A stretch of DNA of 64,000 nucleotides, from NCBI GenBank assembly GCA_949300025.1, contig CASGCS010000012.1:27427-91426 (forward strand), in the 5' to 3' direction. Numbering within the stretch: position 1 is the stretch's first letter; each line of letters starts with the position of its first letter. Below are positions 16,968-25,604 of this stretch, one piece after another. The stretch comes from an uncultured bacterium (GTDB taxonomy: Bacteria > Bacteroidota > Bacteroidia > Bacteroidales > UBA932). The position numbers were made by a program, and so were the translations under genes. Below the pieces are notes generated by a model. It made no database searches and was not told the DNA's origin. It was given only the letters and a program-made list of their open reading frames with translations.

Positions 16968-17729
16968 TTAAAAAGTCGGTTTAAAATCGTCGGAATTCAG
17001 ATATTCCAAATCCTGAGGCGTGTCTACCGCATGAGTCATATATCCGGTAACGGCAACCCTTATCCTGTATCCGTTTTCCAGCCATCTGAGCTGTTCCAGT
17101 TTTTCGGTCTTTTCGAGATAGCTCTGCGGCAGGCTGCAAATCTCCTCCAGAGTCTGGCATCTGTAGCCGTACAGGCCTATATGTTTGTAAAAACAGTGCT
17201 CCTTTATGAATTGTCCGGTAACCGTACAGTCTCTTGCGAACGGAATTTGTGTGCGGCTGAAGTAGAGGGCATTCATGTTCTTGTCTATTACAACCTTGGG
17301 CGTGTTGTTGTTCCGCAGTTCCTCTTCGGTTTCAATTTTTTTTACGAGGGTCGCTATATTCACGGAACTGTCGTTGAAACACTCTTTCAGTTCCAGCAGC
17401 TGTTCTGGCTGTATAAAGGGTTCGTCGCCCTGTATGTTTATCACAATGTCGAACTTTTCCGCATGTTCCCTTGAATAGATTTTCAAGGCTTCAAGCGAAC
17501 GGTCAGTACCGCTTTGATGCAGGGGTGAGGTCATAACCGCAACACCTCCGAACCGTACAACGGCATCATATATGCGTGAATCGTCTGTTGCAACGCAAAC
17601 ATGCCTGAACGCCTTTGCAGCCTGTCGGTAAACTCGCTCTATCATAGGCTTTCCCCTGACAATGGCCAGCGGTTTGCCGGGAAAGCGCGACGAGCCGTAC
17701 CGTGCGGGAATTATTGCAAGTATTTCCAT
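16968..17729 (-). CDS. kdsB: 3-deoxy-manno-octulosonate cytidylyltransferase
   Basis: A 253-residue KdsB that activates Kdo with CTP to make CMP-Kdo for lipopolysaccharide inner core synthesis in the cytoplasm. The nucleotide-binding start IIPARYGSSRFPGKPLA is complete. The family motifs VCVATDD, TSPLHQSGTDRSLEA (usually S..H.SGTDR) and IVINIQGDEPFIQPEQL are present, with ALYFSRTQIPF and HIGLYGYR further on. Length is normal. It is divergent from the sigma-54 activator gene and probably transcribed alone. Confidence 0.96.
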   Translation of the reverse strand: MEILAIIPARYGSSRFPGKPLAIVRGKPMIERVYRQAAKAFRHVCVATDDSRIYDAVVRFGGVAVMTSPLHQSGTDRSLEALKIYSREHAEKFDIVINIQGDEPFIQPEQLLELKECFNDSSVNIATLVKKIETEEELRNNNTPKVVIDKNMNALYFSRTQIPFARDCTVTGQFIKEHCFYKHIGLYGYRCQTLEEICSLPQSYLEKTEKLEQLRWLENGYRIRVAVTGYMTHAVDTPQDLEYLNSDDFKPTF

Positions 17730-17782
17730 ATTTATATCATGAGTGTTAAATATAACCGGCCCTAAGATAGTGTTTTTATGCG

Positions 17783-17813
17783 TTTGTTGTTTAAGATGCT
17801 TTTTTTAATTTTG
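17783..17813 (+). promoter_or_regulatory. Promoter of the sigma-54 activator operon
   Basis: TTTG (17783-17786), a 19-base spacer and TAATTTTG (17806-17813) form a close match to the Bacteroidota consensus. The ATG at 17820 follows the -7 element by only six bases, implying little or no 5' leader. Confidence 0.75.
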
Positions 17814-17819
17814 CACTTT

Positions 17820-19028
17820 ATGGAAATACAGAGCGTAAAACAGAGATTCGATATAATCGGCGACGACCCGCAGCTTAACCGGGCAATAGACATTGCGGTA
17901 CAGGTTGCATGGACAGACCTTTCCGTGCTCATTACCGGAGAGAGCGGAGTCGGGAAGGAGGCAATTCCGCAGATAATACATCAATACAGCCCCAGGAAGC
18001 ATGGAATGTATGTGGCCATAAACTGCGGCGCCATTCCTGAAGGAACAATAGACTCGGAACTCTTCGGCCATGAAAAAGGCTCGTTTACCGGAGCCAACGA
18101 GATGAGAAAGGGTTATTTCGAGGTGGCCGACGGGGGAACCATCTTTCTCGATGAAGTGGGAGAACTGCCGGCCTCCACGCAGGTGAGGTTGCTCAGGGTG
18201 CTGCAAAACGGCGAGTTTTACAAGGTGGGTTCATCGAAGGTGCAGAAGACAAACGTGAGGGTTGTTGCGGCGACAAACGTAAATCTGATGCATGCCATGC
18301 AGACAGGGAAATTCAGGGAGGATCTCTATTACAGGCTCAATACCGTTCCTATAACAGTCCCTCCGCTCAGAGAGAGAAAAGGCGATATAAACCAACTTTT
18401 CAGAAAGTTCTCGCTTGATTTTGCAGACAAATACAAAATGCCTGTAATCAGGCTGTCGCATGAGGCGCAGATTCTGTTGAGAGAGTATCGCTGGCCCGGA
18501 AATATCAGGCAGCTCAAAAGCGTGGCGGAACAGATTTCGGTGCTTGAAAGCAATCGTGTCATAGAGGCCGGCGTACTGAAAAAATACCTTCCGGAAGATA
18601 CACCGGAGCAACTCCCGGTGCTCAACAGCGCTTCCGGTGGAAACAGTGACTACATATCTGACCGCGACCTGCTTTACAAGATGATTTTCCAACTCAGGCA
18701 GGAGATAGCGCAGTTGAAGGAGCGCGTGGATATTGTCTCGCATGGCGGCGGGGCAAGGGAGGGAGACGTTACCCTGATAGGCGCCTCCAACATTAACGGG
18801 ATAAAGCATGATTCAATGGCCGAGGAGGCTGTCTATACTCATGTGGACAGTGTTGAGAAGCATGAAAACGGAAATGACGAGACTCTCTCCATCCCATCCA
18901 TGAATGCCGAACTTATAAGGAAGAGCCTTGAAAAGCATAACGGGAGAAGGCGTGAGGCGGCGGCCGAACTGGGCATATCGGAGCGTACGCTCTACAGGAA
19001 AATAAAAGAGTTGAACCTAAATATCTGA
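17820..19028 (+). CDS. Sigma-54-dependent transcriptional activator (Fis family)
   Basis: A 402-residue enhancer-binding protein. The AAA+ domain starts almost at the N-terminus: Walker A GESGVGKE near residue 41, the sigma-54 contact loop KGSFTGANE near 85 (GSFTGA where GAFTGA is canonical), Walker B GGTIFLDEVGE near 107, and YRLNTVPITVPPLRERKGDI. A 90-residue linker leads to a Fis-type helix-turn-helix (RREAAAELGISERTLYRKIKEL). No receiver, GAF or PAS domain precedes the ATPase, so control must be by expression or by a partner. In-frame ATGs upstream (17778, 17796) overlap the promoter and are rejected. lptE follows by four bases. Confidence 0.92.
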   Translation: MEIQSVKQRFDIIGDDPQLNRAIDIAVQVAWTDLSVLITGESGVGKEAIPQIIHQYSPRKHGMYVAINCGAIPEGTIDSELFGHEKGSFTGANEMRKGYFEVADGGTIFLDEVGELPASTQVRLLRVLQNGEFYKVGSSKVQKTNVRVVAATNVNLMHAMQTGKFREDLYYRLNTVPITVPPLRERKGDINQLFRKFSLDFADKYKMPVIRLSHEAQILLREYRWPGNIRQLKSVAEQISVLESNRVIEAGVLKKYLPEDTPEQLPVLNSASGGNSDYISDRDLLYKMIFQLRQEIAQLKERVDIVSHGGGAREGDVTLIGASNINGIKHDSMAEEAVYTHVDSVEKHENGNDETLSIPSMNAELIRKSLEKHNGRRREAAAELGISERTLYRKIKELNLNI

Positions 19029-19032
19029 TGAT

Positions 19033-19539
19033 ATGAGAAGAATAGCGGCCGTATTCATGTCACTCCTGGCTGCGGCACTTTTGGCGGGATGTGGAATTTA
19101 TTCGTTTTCAGGAACATCAATTGCGCCTGACATTACATCAATTTCTGTCTATACCATTGAGAACAGAGCCATGAAGGTGAATCCGTCGTTGAGCAACACC
19201 CTGACAAATGCACTGCAGGACAAATACAGGAGACTCACCAATCTGGAGATGCTTCCCGAAGGCGGAGATCTGGAGGTGTCGGGAATAATCACCAATTATG
19301 ACGTGACGCCCACAGCCGTGACTTCCGACGAAATTGCTTCGCAGAACCGTCTTACCATAACTGTCAGGATAACCTACAAGAACAACAAGCATGAGGAGGA
19401 GGATTTCGAGCGTTCCTTCGCCGCCTTTCAGGATTATGATTCCAATAACTCGCTCGATGCTGTCGAGAGCGGGCTTTGCGAAGACATAGTGGAGATTCTG
19501 GTTGAAGATATATTCAATGCTACTGTGGCCAACTGGTAA
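19033..19539 (+). CDS. lptE: LptE-like lipopolysaccharide assembly lipoprotein
   Basis: A 168-residue lipoprotein (lipobox LLAGC, Cys20) resembling the LptE/RlpB family of Bacteroidota, the plug of the LptD translocon that places lipopolysaccharide in the outer membrane. Evidence is GIYSFSGTSIAPDITSISV after the cysteine, then LTNALQDKYRRLTNLEMLP and SGIITNYDVTPTAV, which are typical of the family. The place between a sigma-54 activator and a TPR-secG pair is a common arrangement in this order. The sequence is divergent from proteobacterial LptE. Confidence 0.82.
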   Translation: MRRIAAVFMSLLAAALLAGCGIYSFSGTSIAPDITSISVYTIENRAMKVNPSLSNTLTNALQDKYRRLTNLEMLPEGGDLEVSGIITNYDVTPTAVTSDEIASQNRLTITVRITYKNNKHEEEDFERSFAAFQDYDSNNSLDAVESGLCEDIVEILVEDIFNATVANW

Positions 19540-19550
19540 AATGAGGGGGT

Positions 19551-20126
19551 ATGGAGAAGAAAACAGATATTGGTGAGTATAATGCGGCGCAACTGGAACG
19601 GGTGCTCTTTTTTTATCCTTGGTACTCTTATGCAAGGGTAAAGATGATGGAAAAGCTTGCTGAGGCAGATGTGGAGTCTGCCGAACAGAAGCTCAGGGAG
19701 AGTGCGGCTTATTGCCCCGATCCCGGACGTCTTTTTGCACTCTTTGCAGAGCAGAGTGTAAAGGAGAGTGAAAATGTCATTGATTTTGAAGCTATAAGTT
19801 CTGTGGCAAAAGAGGCAGAGCAGACAAAATATGTAATGGTCGGAGCAGATTATTTCTCGCCGGAGGATTTGCGTTCTGCAGAAGGAGAGGAGCTTGACAA
19901 TGTGATGATAGACCCGGCCAAGGCCGTGGATGATGCCGGCCAGGTGCCGCCCGCCGCAGATTTCGACATCTCGGATTTCTATACCGAAACGCTGGCTAGA
20001 ATCTATGCCGGGCAGGGATACTATGACGAGGCCGTCAAGGTCTATGCTAAACTAATTTTGCTATATCCGGAAAAAAGTGCTTACTTTGCAGCCCTTGCAG
20101 ATGAAATAAAATTAAAAAAGAGCTAA
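19551..20126 (+). CDS. TPR-containing protein between lptE and secG
   Basis: A 191-residue soluble, acidic protein of unknown role. The C-terminal 45 residues form a TPR-like hairpin (YTETLARIYAGQGYYDEAVK, then YAKLILLYPEKSAYFAALAD). The N-terminal part begins with helical MEKKTDIGEYNAAQLERVL and is preceded by GGGGG at a ribosome-binding distance. No signal peptide is present. It starts 11 bases after lptE and ends seven bases before secG, so it belongs to this operon. A role in envelope biogenesis is suggested only by position. Confidence 0.75.
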   Translation: MEKKTDIGEYNAAQLERVLFFYPWYSYARVKMMEKLAEADVESAEQKLRESAAYCPDPGRLFALFAEQSVKESENVIDFEAISSVAKEAEQTKYVMVGADYFSPEDLRSAEGEELDNVMIDPAKAVDDAGQVPPAADFDISDFYTETLARIYAGQGYYDEAVKVYAKLILLYPEKSAYFAALADEIKLKKS

Positions 20127-20133
20127 ATATATT

Positions 20134-20517
20134 ATGTATACAACTATCGCGATTATCATTGTTGTAGCAAGTGTTCTTCTTACACTGGTGGTGCTTGTTC
20201 AGAATTCAAAGGGCGGCGGACTCGCTGCCAACTTTGCAGCGGGAAATCAGGCTTTCGGAGTAAGGCAGACAGCCGACATACTTGAGAAGACGACATGGAC
20301 TCTTGCCATTGTCATTATTGTACTTTGCGTTTTGGCAACAGCGTTCGTCTCTACCAGAAAGGCAACCTCATCTACGCTTAAAGACCAGATTGAGAATGCT
20401 GCGACAGTACCTGCACAGCCTCAATTCCCCATAGATCCTATTGCTCCTTCACAGGAGGTGCCTGCACAGGAGGCTCCCGCAGCGCCTGCACAAGAGACGG
20501 CTCCCGAGGCCAACTAA
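20134..20517 (+). CDS. secG: Preprotein translocase subunit SecG
   Basis: A 127-residue SecG with two membrane helices (about residues 3-22 and 54-73) joined by the family signature VQNSKGGGLAANFA. SecG is the small accessory subunit of the SecYEG channel. The C-terminal 45 residues are a Pro/Ala/Gln-rich tail (APAAPAQETAPEAN) that is longer than in proteobacterial SecG but common in this phylum. The stop codon is two bases from the next start. Confidence 0.92.
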   Translation: MYTTIAIIIVVASVLLTLVVLVQNSKGGGLAANFAAGNQAFGVRQTADILEKTTWTLAIVIIVLCVLATAFVSTRKATSSTLKDQIENAATVPAQPQFPIDPIAPSQEVPAQEAPAAPAQETAPEAN

Positions 20518-20519
20518 GG

Positions 20520-21020
20520 ATGACACAGCTTGAAAGAAGAGAAAAGGTCCTGCACCAGCTGGACCTTTGGAACATTCCATATACAATGTACACTCATCCT
20601 CCGCTCCCTACGGTGGAGATAGCCCTGGAGTATTGGAAGGATGTAGATGCCACCCATTGCAAGAATCTGTTTATGAGAAACCACAAGGGAAACAGACATT
20701 ACCTTGTGGTCTTTGAATGTCATCATCAGATGGCAATTCATGATATAGAGAAAATGCTGCATCAGGGAAAGCTCAGCTTTGCATCCGAGGCAAGAATGGA
20801 AAAGTATCTCGGGCTTCTGCCGGGGTCGGTTTCCCCGTTCGGCCTTATAAATGATACCAACAGGGAGGTAAAACTCTTCCTGGACAGGAATCTGCAGGAT
20901 GCCAGGCTGCTGAGTTTTCATCCGAACGACAATACCGCAGATCTTGTTGTCACAAACGAAGATTTCATGCGGTATCTCAATCTCTGGGGCGGAGAGTGGG
21001 AGTATCTCACTCTATATTAG
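20520..21020 (+). CDS. ProX/YbaK-type aminoacyl-tRNA deacylase
   Basis: A 166-residue stand-alone domain of the prolyl-tRNA synthetase-associated (ProX/PrdX, YbaK/EbsC) family, which hydrolyses mischarged tRNA such as Ala-tRNA(Pro). Visible family features are YTMYTHPPLPTVEIA, then CKNLFMRNHKGNRHYLVV with the conserved lysine, LSFASEARMEKYLGLLPGSV and SPFGLINDTNREVKLFLD. The length matches single-domain members. It follows secG by two bases and is likely the last gene of that operon; the coupling to secretion genes is probably incidental. Confidence 0.88.
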   Translation: MTQLERREKVLHQLDLWNIPYTMYTHPPLPTVEIALEYWKDVDATHCKNLFMRNHKGNRHYLVVFECHHQMAIHDIEKMLHQGKLSFASEARMEKYLGLLPGSVSPFGLINDTNREVKLFLDRNLQDARLLSFHPNDNTADLVVTNEDFMRYLNLWGGEWEYLTLY

Positions 21021-21023
21021 CAG

Positions 21024-22187
21024 TCATTTCAGAGCCTTTTCAAGATATGGCAGAAGTGTTTCCGCATAGCGCAGGAAGCCCAGATCTGTCATGTGTACTC
21101 CGTCTACCGTCCCCTCATGGTCGGGGCCTATGGCCGATTTTTTCATATTGCAGTCTGAGTAGAGGTCTATGTATCTTATATTTTTATATCCCTCCTTGCG
21201 GAGTCTGTCGCAGAATTCTTTCCAGAGTGCATTCTCTTTTGCCGCATCTTCACGGAACTGCGCATCGAGCCAGTGATAGGGGTAACAGTAATTCGAGAGC
21301 ATTAGAATCGGAGTCTGCGGATTGGCTTTCGCTATGGTCCGTATGAAATATTCAGTGCTGTCTCTTATTATGTCATAGGTGCAGTTGGCAAGGCAGTCTA
21401 TTACATAGACAGAGGCCGGGACTCTGGCAATTGCTTCTGCGATTATCCCGTCCATTCTGCCGTTCCCGCTGAAACCCAGATTTATGGTCTGCCTGTGCAG
21501 TTTCCTTTCCAGAATTGAGGTGAATGACATGCCCGGACGGGTTGCACATCCTCCCTGCGTCACGCTTGTCCCGTATACAAGTATGGCCCCTTCTGCAGGA
21601 TTCTCTGCTGCAGGAGGAAGGAGGCTCGGATTTTCGGGCTGCATGATTCTGGCCGTGCTGTCTATGCCTATCTCAAGGCTTGTCACTCCGTCGTAAAGGG
21701 GAAGGTAGATCAGGTATTCCCGCATTCTGCCGTCCATTTTTCTTATGAATACATTGCTGGAGACCTTTCCGTTCGGCTGTGCCGTACCTGCAAAATGCCA
21801 CTGGTTGTCATCTCCGAGGGCATACAGGTCCAATCCTTTTACGCCTGTTGCAGCCATGTGGGCCATTCCGAAGTTGTTCAGCAGTTTCCATCTTGCTCCT
21901 ATACATTTGGAGTCGCTCCTGAAGCGTACGGCAATGCCTGAGGAATTCTGTCCCAAATCCCATACGGCCTTGCGTACCTTTCCCTGCATGGAGGCGGGAA
22001 GACGGGTATAGTAACCGTCGGATACTGTATCGTTTTCTCTTATGCAATCTGCAAAGCCTCTGCCTATGACCGGCAGTCCGAGTTCCCTTACATCGCAATA
22101 TTTGAGTTCTGAGGCCTTCTGGCCTGCCGCTTCAAAAGAGGCCATAAGCATGGCCAGTATGAGAATTTTAAAATTCAGGAGTTTCAT
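21024..22187 (-). CDS. Exported SGNH/GDSL-family esterase
   Basis: A 387-residue exported hydrolase. A signal peptide (residues 1-22) precedes an N-terminal beta-sandwich of about 150 residues (RKAVWDLGQNSSGIAVRF), followed by an SGNH catalytic domain: nucleophile block VYGTSVTQGG near 205, GFSGNG near 234, and the closing Asp/His block DGVHMTDLGFLRYA near 365. The two-domain layout matches SGNH_hydro_N plus GDSL-type deacetylases of Bacteroidota that remove acyl groups from glycans; the substrate is inference. It starts 12 bases after miaA and is probably co-transcribed. Confidence 0.88.
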   Translation of the reverse strand: MKLLNFKILILAMLMASFEAAGQKASELKYCDVRELGLPVIGRGFADCIRENDTVSDGYYTRLPASMQGKVRKAVWDLGQNSSGIAVRFRSDSKCIGARWKLLNNFGMAHMAATGVKGLDLYALGDDNQWHFAGTAQPNGKVSSNVFIRKMDGRMREYLIYLPLYDGVTSLEIGIDSTARIMQPENPSLLPPAAENPAEGAILVYGTSVTQGGCATRPGMSFTSILERKLHRQTINLGFSGNGRMDGIIAEAIARVPASVYVIDCLANCTYDIIRDSTEYFIRTIAKANPQTPILMLSNYCYPYHWLDAQFREDAAKENALWKEFCDRLRKEGYKNIRYIDLYSDCNMKKSAIGPDHEGTVDGVHMTDLGFLRYAETLLPYLEKALK

Positions 22188-22199
22188 ATTTTGCTGTCT

Positions 22200-23138
22200 T
22201 TATAGTTTTATCCACTCTATTTCAATGCCTTTCCGTTCCATGCCACGGAACCATGTCATCTGCCGTTTTGCAAACTGATGTATTGCTGTTGCAAGTTTTT
22301 CCACCATTTCGCCATAACTCATCTTTCCAGTAAGGTAGAGCGTGATGAACTTATATTCCAGGCCGTAATAAATCAGATCATCTGCCGGAAGGCCGGAGTC
22401 CATAAGCGCCTTTACCTCCTCTACCATCCCTTCCTTGAGCCGGCGCTCAAGCCTGGCGTCTATCCTACGGTTGCGTTCGTCTCTATCTACATCTATTCCG
22501 ATATAGTAGACCTTTTCAGGCAGAGTGAGCATTTCTTCAGGCGGAAGATTGTGCTCCAGGGCATATTTTTCTATTTCTATCGCCCTTATGGCCCTTTTCC
22601 TGGTATCGGTGTCGGTATTGTTGTGCAGCCTCGCCCCGCGTTTCTCTTTCATGGCGGCGAGCATCTTTTTAAGTTCGTCCAGACTTTTCCCTTCGAGGGA
22701 GTCGCGTAATTTCTGGTCGGGCTGTACCTGCTGCAGACGGTATCCTCTTGTAACGCTCTCTATGTAAAGGCCTGAGCCTCCGCAGATAATGGCCTTTACG
22801 CCACGGGCCCTGATATTTGCGTAAGCAGCGGCAAAATCGCGCTGATAGCGGAAAAGGTTATATTTTTCACCTGCATCTGCAATGTCAATCAAATGGTATG
22901 GAATGTCGGTTGTAAGGCCGTTTTTTTCAATATGGTATTCCGACAGGTCTTTGCCAGTGCCTATATCCATCCCTCTGTAGACCTGCCGTGAGTCTGCCGA
23001 CAGAATCTCCGCCACAGGGCTGAACCTGCCGGCAAGTTCTACGGCAAAGCGGCTTTTCCCGCTTGCCGTGGGGCCGAGTATGCACAGTGCATCATATTTA
23101 TCGGCAATCTGCGTAAGCCTGTCGAAAGTCGCCTCCAT
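22200..23138 (-). CDS. miaA: tRNA dimethylallyltransferase MiaA
   Basis: A 312-residue MiaA, which adds a dimethylallyl group to A37 of tRNAs that read UNN codons. The P-loop GPTASGKSRFAVELA at about residue 22, the substrate motif ILSADSRQVYRGMDIGTGK near 44-62, DIPYHLIDI and the later CGGSGLYIESVTRG are all present. TRKRAIRAIEIEKYAL also matches the family. The length is normal. The next gene on this strand is the SGNH esterase. Confidence 0.96.
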   Translation of the reverse strand: MEATFDRLTQIADKYDALCILGPTASGKSRFAVELAGRFSPVAEILSADSRQVYRGMDIGTGKDLSEYHIEKNGLTTDIPYHLIDIADAGEKYNLFRYQRDFAAAYANIRARGVKAIICGGSGLYIESVTRGYRLQQVQPDQKLRDSLEGKSLDELKKMLAAMKEKRGARLHNNTDTDTRKRAIRAIEIEKYALEHNLPPEEMLTLPEKVYYIGIDVDRDERNRRIDARLERRLKEGMVEEVKALMDSGLPADDLIYYGLEYKFITLYLTGKMSYGEMVEKLATAIHQFAKRQMTWFRGMERKGIEIEWIKL

Positions 23139-23253
23139 AAAAAAAGTTTAAATGCGAAAGTAGTAAAAATTTGAGTTTATGTTTATCTTCGCGTGCAGCA
23201 AAACGGGAGCATTGTGCATCTTAATGCGCAGCCGTTGTAAAAAATGTGGAGCT

Positions 23254-23703
23254 ATGCCCAAGAACAAGAGCAATATAGAGATAAAAAACAAAAGGGCCGG
23301 GTTCGAGTATGAATTTCTGGAGAAGTATACGGCGGGAATTGTGCTGTCGGGTACGGAAATCAAATCTATAAGAGCCGGCAAGGCCTCTCTTGCAGACAGC
23401 TACTGCTATTTTGCCGGCGGCGAGCTCTATGTAAAGAACATGCATATTGCCGAGTACTGGTGGGGCAATCTTTTCAACCATGACCCACGTCGCGATAGAA
23501 AACTGCTGCTTAACAAAAAGGAGTTGCGCAAACTGCAGCGGGCTGTGAAGGAGAAGGGGCTTACAATTGTGGCTACAAGGCTCTTTATTGCGGAAAACGG
23601 TTATGCAAAACTAAATATTGCGCTTGCACGCGGAAAGAAGGAGTACGACAAGCGCGAATCTATCAAGGAAAAAGATCTGAAGCGGGCCATGGAGCGCTTC
23701 TAA
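23254..23703 (+). CDS. smpB: SsrA-binding protein SmpB
   Basis: A 149-residue SmpB, the tmRNA partner that rescues stalled ribosomes. Signature segments are [40 protein letters not shown], the [12 protein letters not shown] helix and the closing [19 protein letters not shown]. The ATG at 23254 gives the normal length; the frame stays open 25 codons further upstream without homology. The last four bases overlap the convergent lgt gene. The ssrA RNA itself is not in this window. Confidence 0.96.
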   Translation: MPKNKSNIEIKNKRAGFEYEFLEKYTAGIVLSGTEIKSIRAGKASLADSYCYFAGGELYVKNMHIAEYWWGNLFNHDPRRDRKLLLNKKELRKLQRAVKEKGLTIVATRLFIAENGYAKLNIALARGKKEYDKRESIKEKDLKRAMERF

Positions 23704-24569
23704 CGTATCTTCGCGCTCTTTTCCTTGGGCTCTTTTGCCGTCTCTCTCATTGCGGGTGTGGCAATGCGGCTGCTGCGTATCATCAGAATTATGCCGGCAA
23801 CTACAAAAGGAATGCTTAGAAGCTGCCCCATGTTCAAGGTCATGCCGGCTTCAAAGTCTACCTGCGGCTCCTTTATGAATTCTATAAGAAAACGGGCTCC
23901 GAAAAGGCCGGTCAGAAAGAGACCGAAGAGAAAGCCCCGTTTGAGTTTGTCTGCTTTGTATCTGTAGAGCAGCAGCAGAGAAATTCCAAGAACGAGATAG
24001 GCGAGCGCTTCGTAGAGCTGGGTCGGATGTTTTGGAAATATCTCACCGTTCCTTAAGAAGACAAATCCCCACGGCAGATCCGTGACATTTCCGTAAATCT
24101 CGGAATTCATGAGATTTCCCAGCCTGATGAACATTCCGGCAAATGCAATGGCAATGCCTATTCTGTCCAATATCCAGAGAAAATCGAAACGGTATTTTTT
24201 CCCGTAATGCCTTGCATACCACCACAACCCTATGAGAATGGCAATCGCTCCTCCGTGGGAGGCGAGCCCTCCATGCCATATCTTGAATATCTCTGCCGGG
24301 TGGGCGAGGTAGTAATCGGGCTGGTAAAAGAGCACGTGGCCGAGTCTTGCCCCTACGATGGTGCATATAATGAGCGTAAAGAGCAACGGGTCCAGAAGCG
24401 ATACCGGCAGGTTCTCCCGTTTGTAAAAGTAGACGAAGAGCCTGTACCCCAACCAGAATCCTATTACGAAGAAGAGGCTGTAGTATCTTATGTGCAGCGA
24501 CCCTATGGTTATAAGGTCGGGATTTACGTTCCAGTTTACTGCAAGTGCAGCGGGTAGTGAAAGAATCAT
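23700..24569 (-). CDS. lgt: Prolipoprotein diacylglyceryl transferase
   Basis: A 289-residue polytopic inner-membrane enzyme that attaches diacylglycerol to the lipobox cysteine of prolipoproteins. Family features include the [20 protein letters not shown] block near residue 99, the signature [15 protein letters not shown] near 146-160 with the essential arginine and asparagine, and [12 protein letters not shown] near 182. Seven hydrophobic segments are visible. The C-terminal 25 residues are a Lys/Glu-rich tail. It starts 14 bases after a methyltransferase gene. The many lipoproteins of this window depend on it. Confidence 0.96.
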   Translation of the reverse strand: MILSLPAALAVNWNVNPDLITIGSLHIRYYSLFFVIGFWLGYRLFVYFYKRENLPVSLLDPLLFTLIICTIVGARLGHVLFYQPDYYLAHPAEIFKIWHGGLASHGGAIAILIGLWWYARHYGKKYRFDFLWILDRIGIAIAFAGMFIRLGNLMNSEIYGNVTDLPWGFVFLRNGEIFPKHPTQLYEALAYLVLGISLLLLYRYKADKLKRGFLFGLFLTGLFGARFLIEFIKEPQVDFEAGMTLNMGQLLSIPFVVAGIILMIRSSRIATPAMRETAKEPKEKSAKIR

Positions 24570-24583
24570 TTTCTCTTATCAGA

Positions 24584-25495
24584 TTATCTTGTTAGTCTAG
24601 AAAATACGCTTAAGGGCATGGCTTTGCCGAATCTGTCTTTTAAAACGAGTTCTCCGAATTCCATCTGCCCGTTTCCATTGCCGGTTTTGAAAGCCTCCCT
24701 TACCGCAGTGTCTGCAAGAAGCGCCGAGTAACCGTTGGAGTAGAGGTTAAGCAGGGTGAAAGAGTTTTTCGGGGCCACTATCTTCGAGCATTCCAGAAGC
24801 AGGTCGAAGAGAAGCTCGTCGAGTTTCCACTTTTCGCCGTCGGGGCCGTGTCCGTATGCCGGGGGATCGAGAATCAGTCCGTTGTAAAGTTTTCCTCTTT
24901 TTGCCTCGCGCTTTACGAATTTGAGGGCATCTTCAACGACCCATCTTATATCCGACAGGCCGCTGAGTTCCATGTTCTGTCTGGCCCATGTCACTACCTG
25001 GCGTACCGAATCAAGATGGGTGGTGTCTGCACCCGCCGCCCTTGCCGCCATGGAGGCGGCGCCGGTGTATGCAAATAGGTTGAGCACCTTGGGCGTTTGA
25101 GCGCCCGTACGGGCCGCATTTTCCACCATCCTTTTTGTCTGCCTGTAGATAAAATCCCAGTTGGGGGCCTGTTCAGGAAAGACTCCCACATGCTTGAACG
25201 ATGTGAGAGAGAGGCGCAGTTTCATCTGTTTGTATGAGATTACCCATTGCTGCGGCATCTCTTTGGCCGTTTTCCATGTTCCGCTCTCCTCTTTGCCGGA
25301 CCGTCCGAAACCTGCGCCCGCTATGAATTTCGTGTGGGACAGCCGTTCCCACTCCTTTTCGGGAAGCGTTTTATGCCATAAGGCCTTAGGCTCCGGGCGT
25401 GCAACGACATAAGACCCGAACCGTTCCAGTTTTTCAAAATCGCCGGAATCTATGAGTTCGTAATCGGGCCAGTTTTTCGGAGTTTCCAGAAGCAT
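24584..25495 (-). CDS. Class I SAM-dependent methyltransferase, RlmI-like
   Basis: A 303-residue methyltransferase. The SAM-binding motif LNLFAYTGAASMAARAAGA lies near residue 138 and the catalytic motif LILDPPAYGHG near 210, placing it with RlmI/RlmK-type rRNA methyltransferases, although the PUA domain of RlmI is absent. WVISYKQMKLRLSLTSFKH precedes the fold. An upstream TTG (25528) falls inside the -7 promoter element TAACTTTG and is rejected in favour of the ATG at 25495. It lies 14 bases upstream of lgt. Target base unknown. Confidence 0.85.
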   Translation of the reverse strand: MLLETPKNWPDYELIDSGDFEKLERFGSYVVARPEPKALWHKTLPEKEWERLSHTKFIAGAGFGRSGKEESGTWKTAKEMPQQWVISYKQMKLRLSLTSFKHVGVFPEQAPNWDFIYRQTKRMVENAARTGAQTPKVLNLFAYTGAASMAARAAGADTTHLDSVRQVVTWARQNMELSGLSDIRWVVEDALKFVKREAKRGKLYNGLILDPPAYGHGPDGEKWKLDELLFDLLLECSKIVAPKNSFTLLNLYSNGYSALLADTAVREAFKTGNGNGQMEFGELVLKDRFGKAMPLSVFSRLTR

Positions 25496-25525
25496 GGTAC
25501 TTTGTATGATAACTTTACAGGAGGC

Positions 25526-25573
25526 CAAAGTTACAACAAAGAAACGAAAGAACTGTAAATTTTATTATTTTTG
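25526..25573. promoter_or_regulatory. Divergent promoters (methyltransferase-lgt / pgk)
   Basis: TAACTTTG on the minus strand (25526-25533) would start the methyltransferase-lgt transcript, and TATTTTTG on the plus strand (25566-25573) would start pgk, leaving a pgk leader of about 25 bases. Neither has a well-spaced TTTG at -33. Confidence 0.6.
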
Positions 25574-25604
25574 CAGCTGTTCTAGTTTATAAAAATGTTT
25601 GGTT

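Noticed and set aside
17031..17474. Plus-strand frame opposite kdsB
   Set aside because: kdsB motifs are complete on the minus strand, and the opposite translation has no recognisable features.
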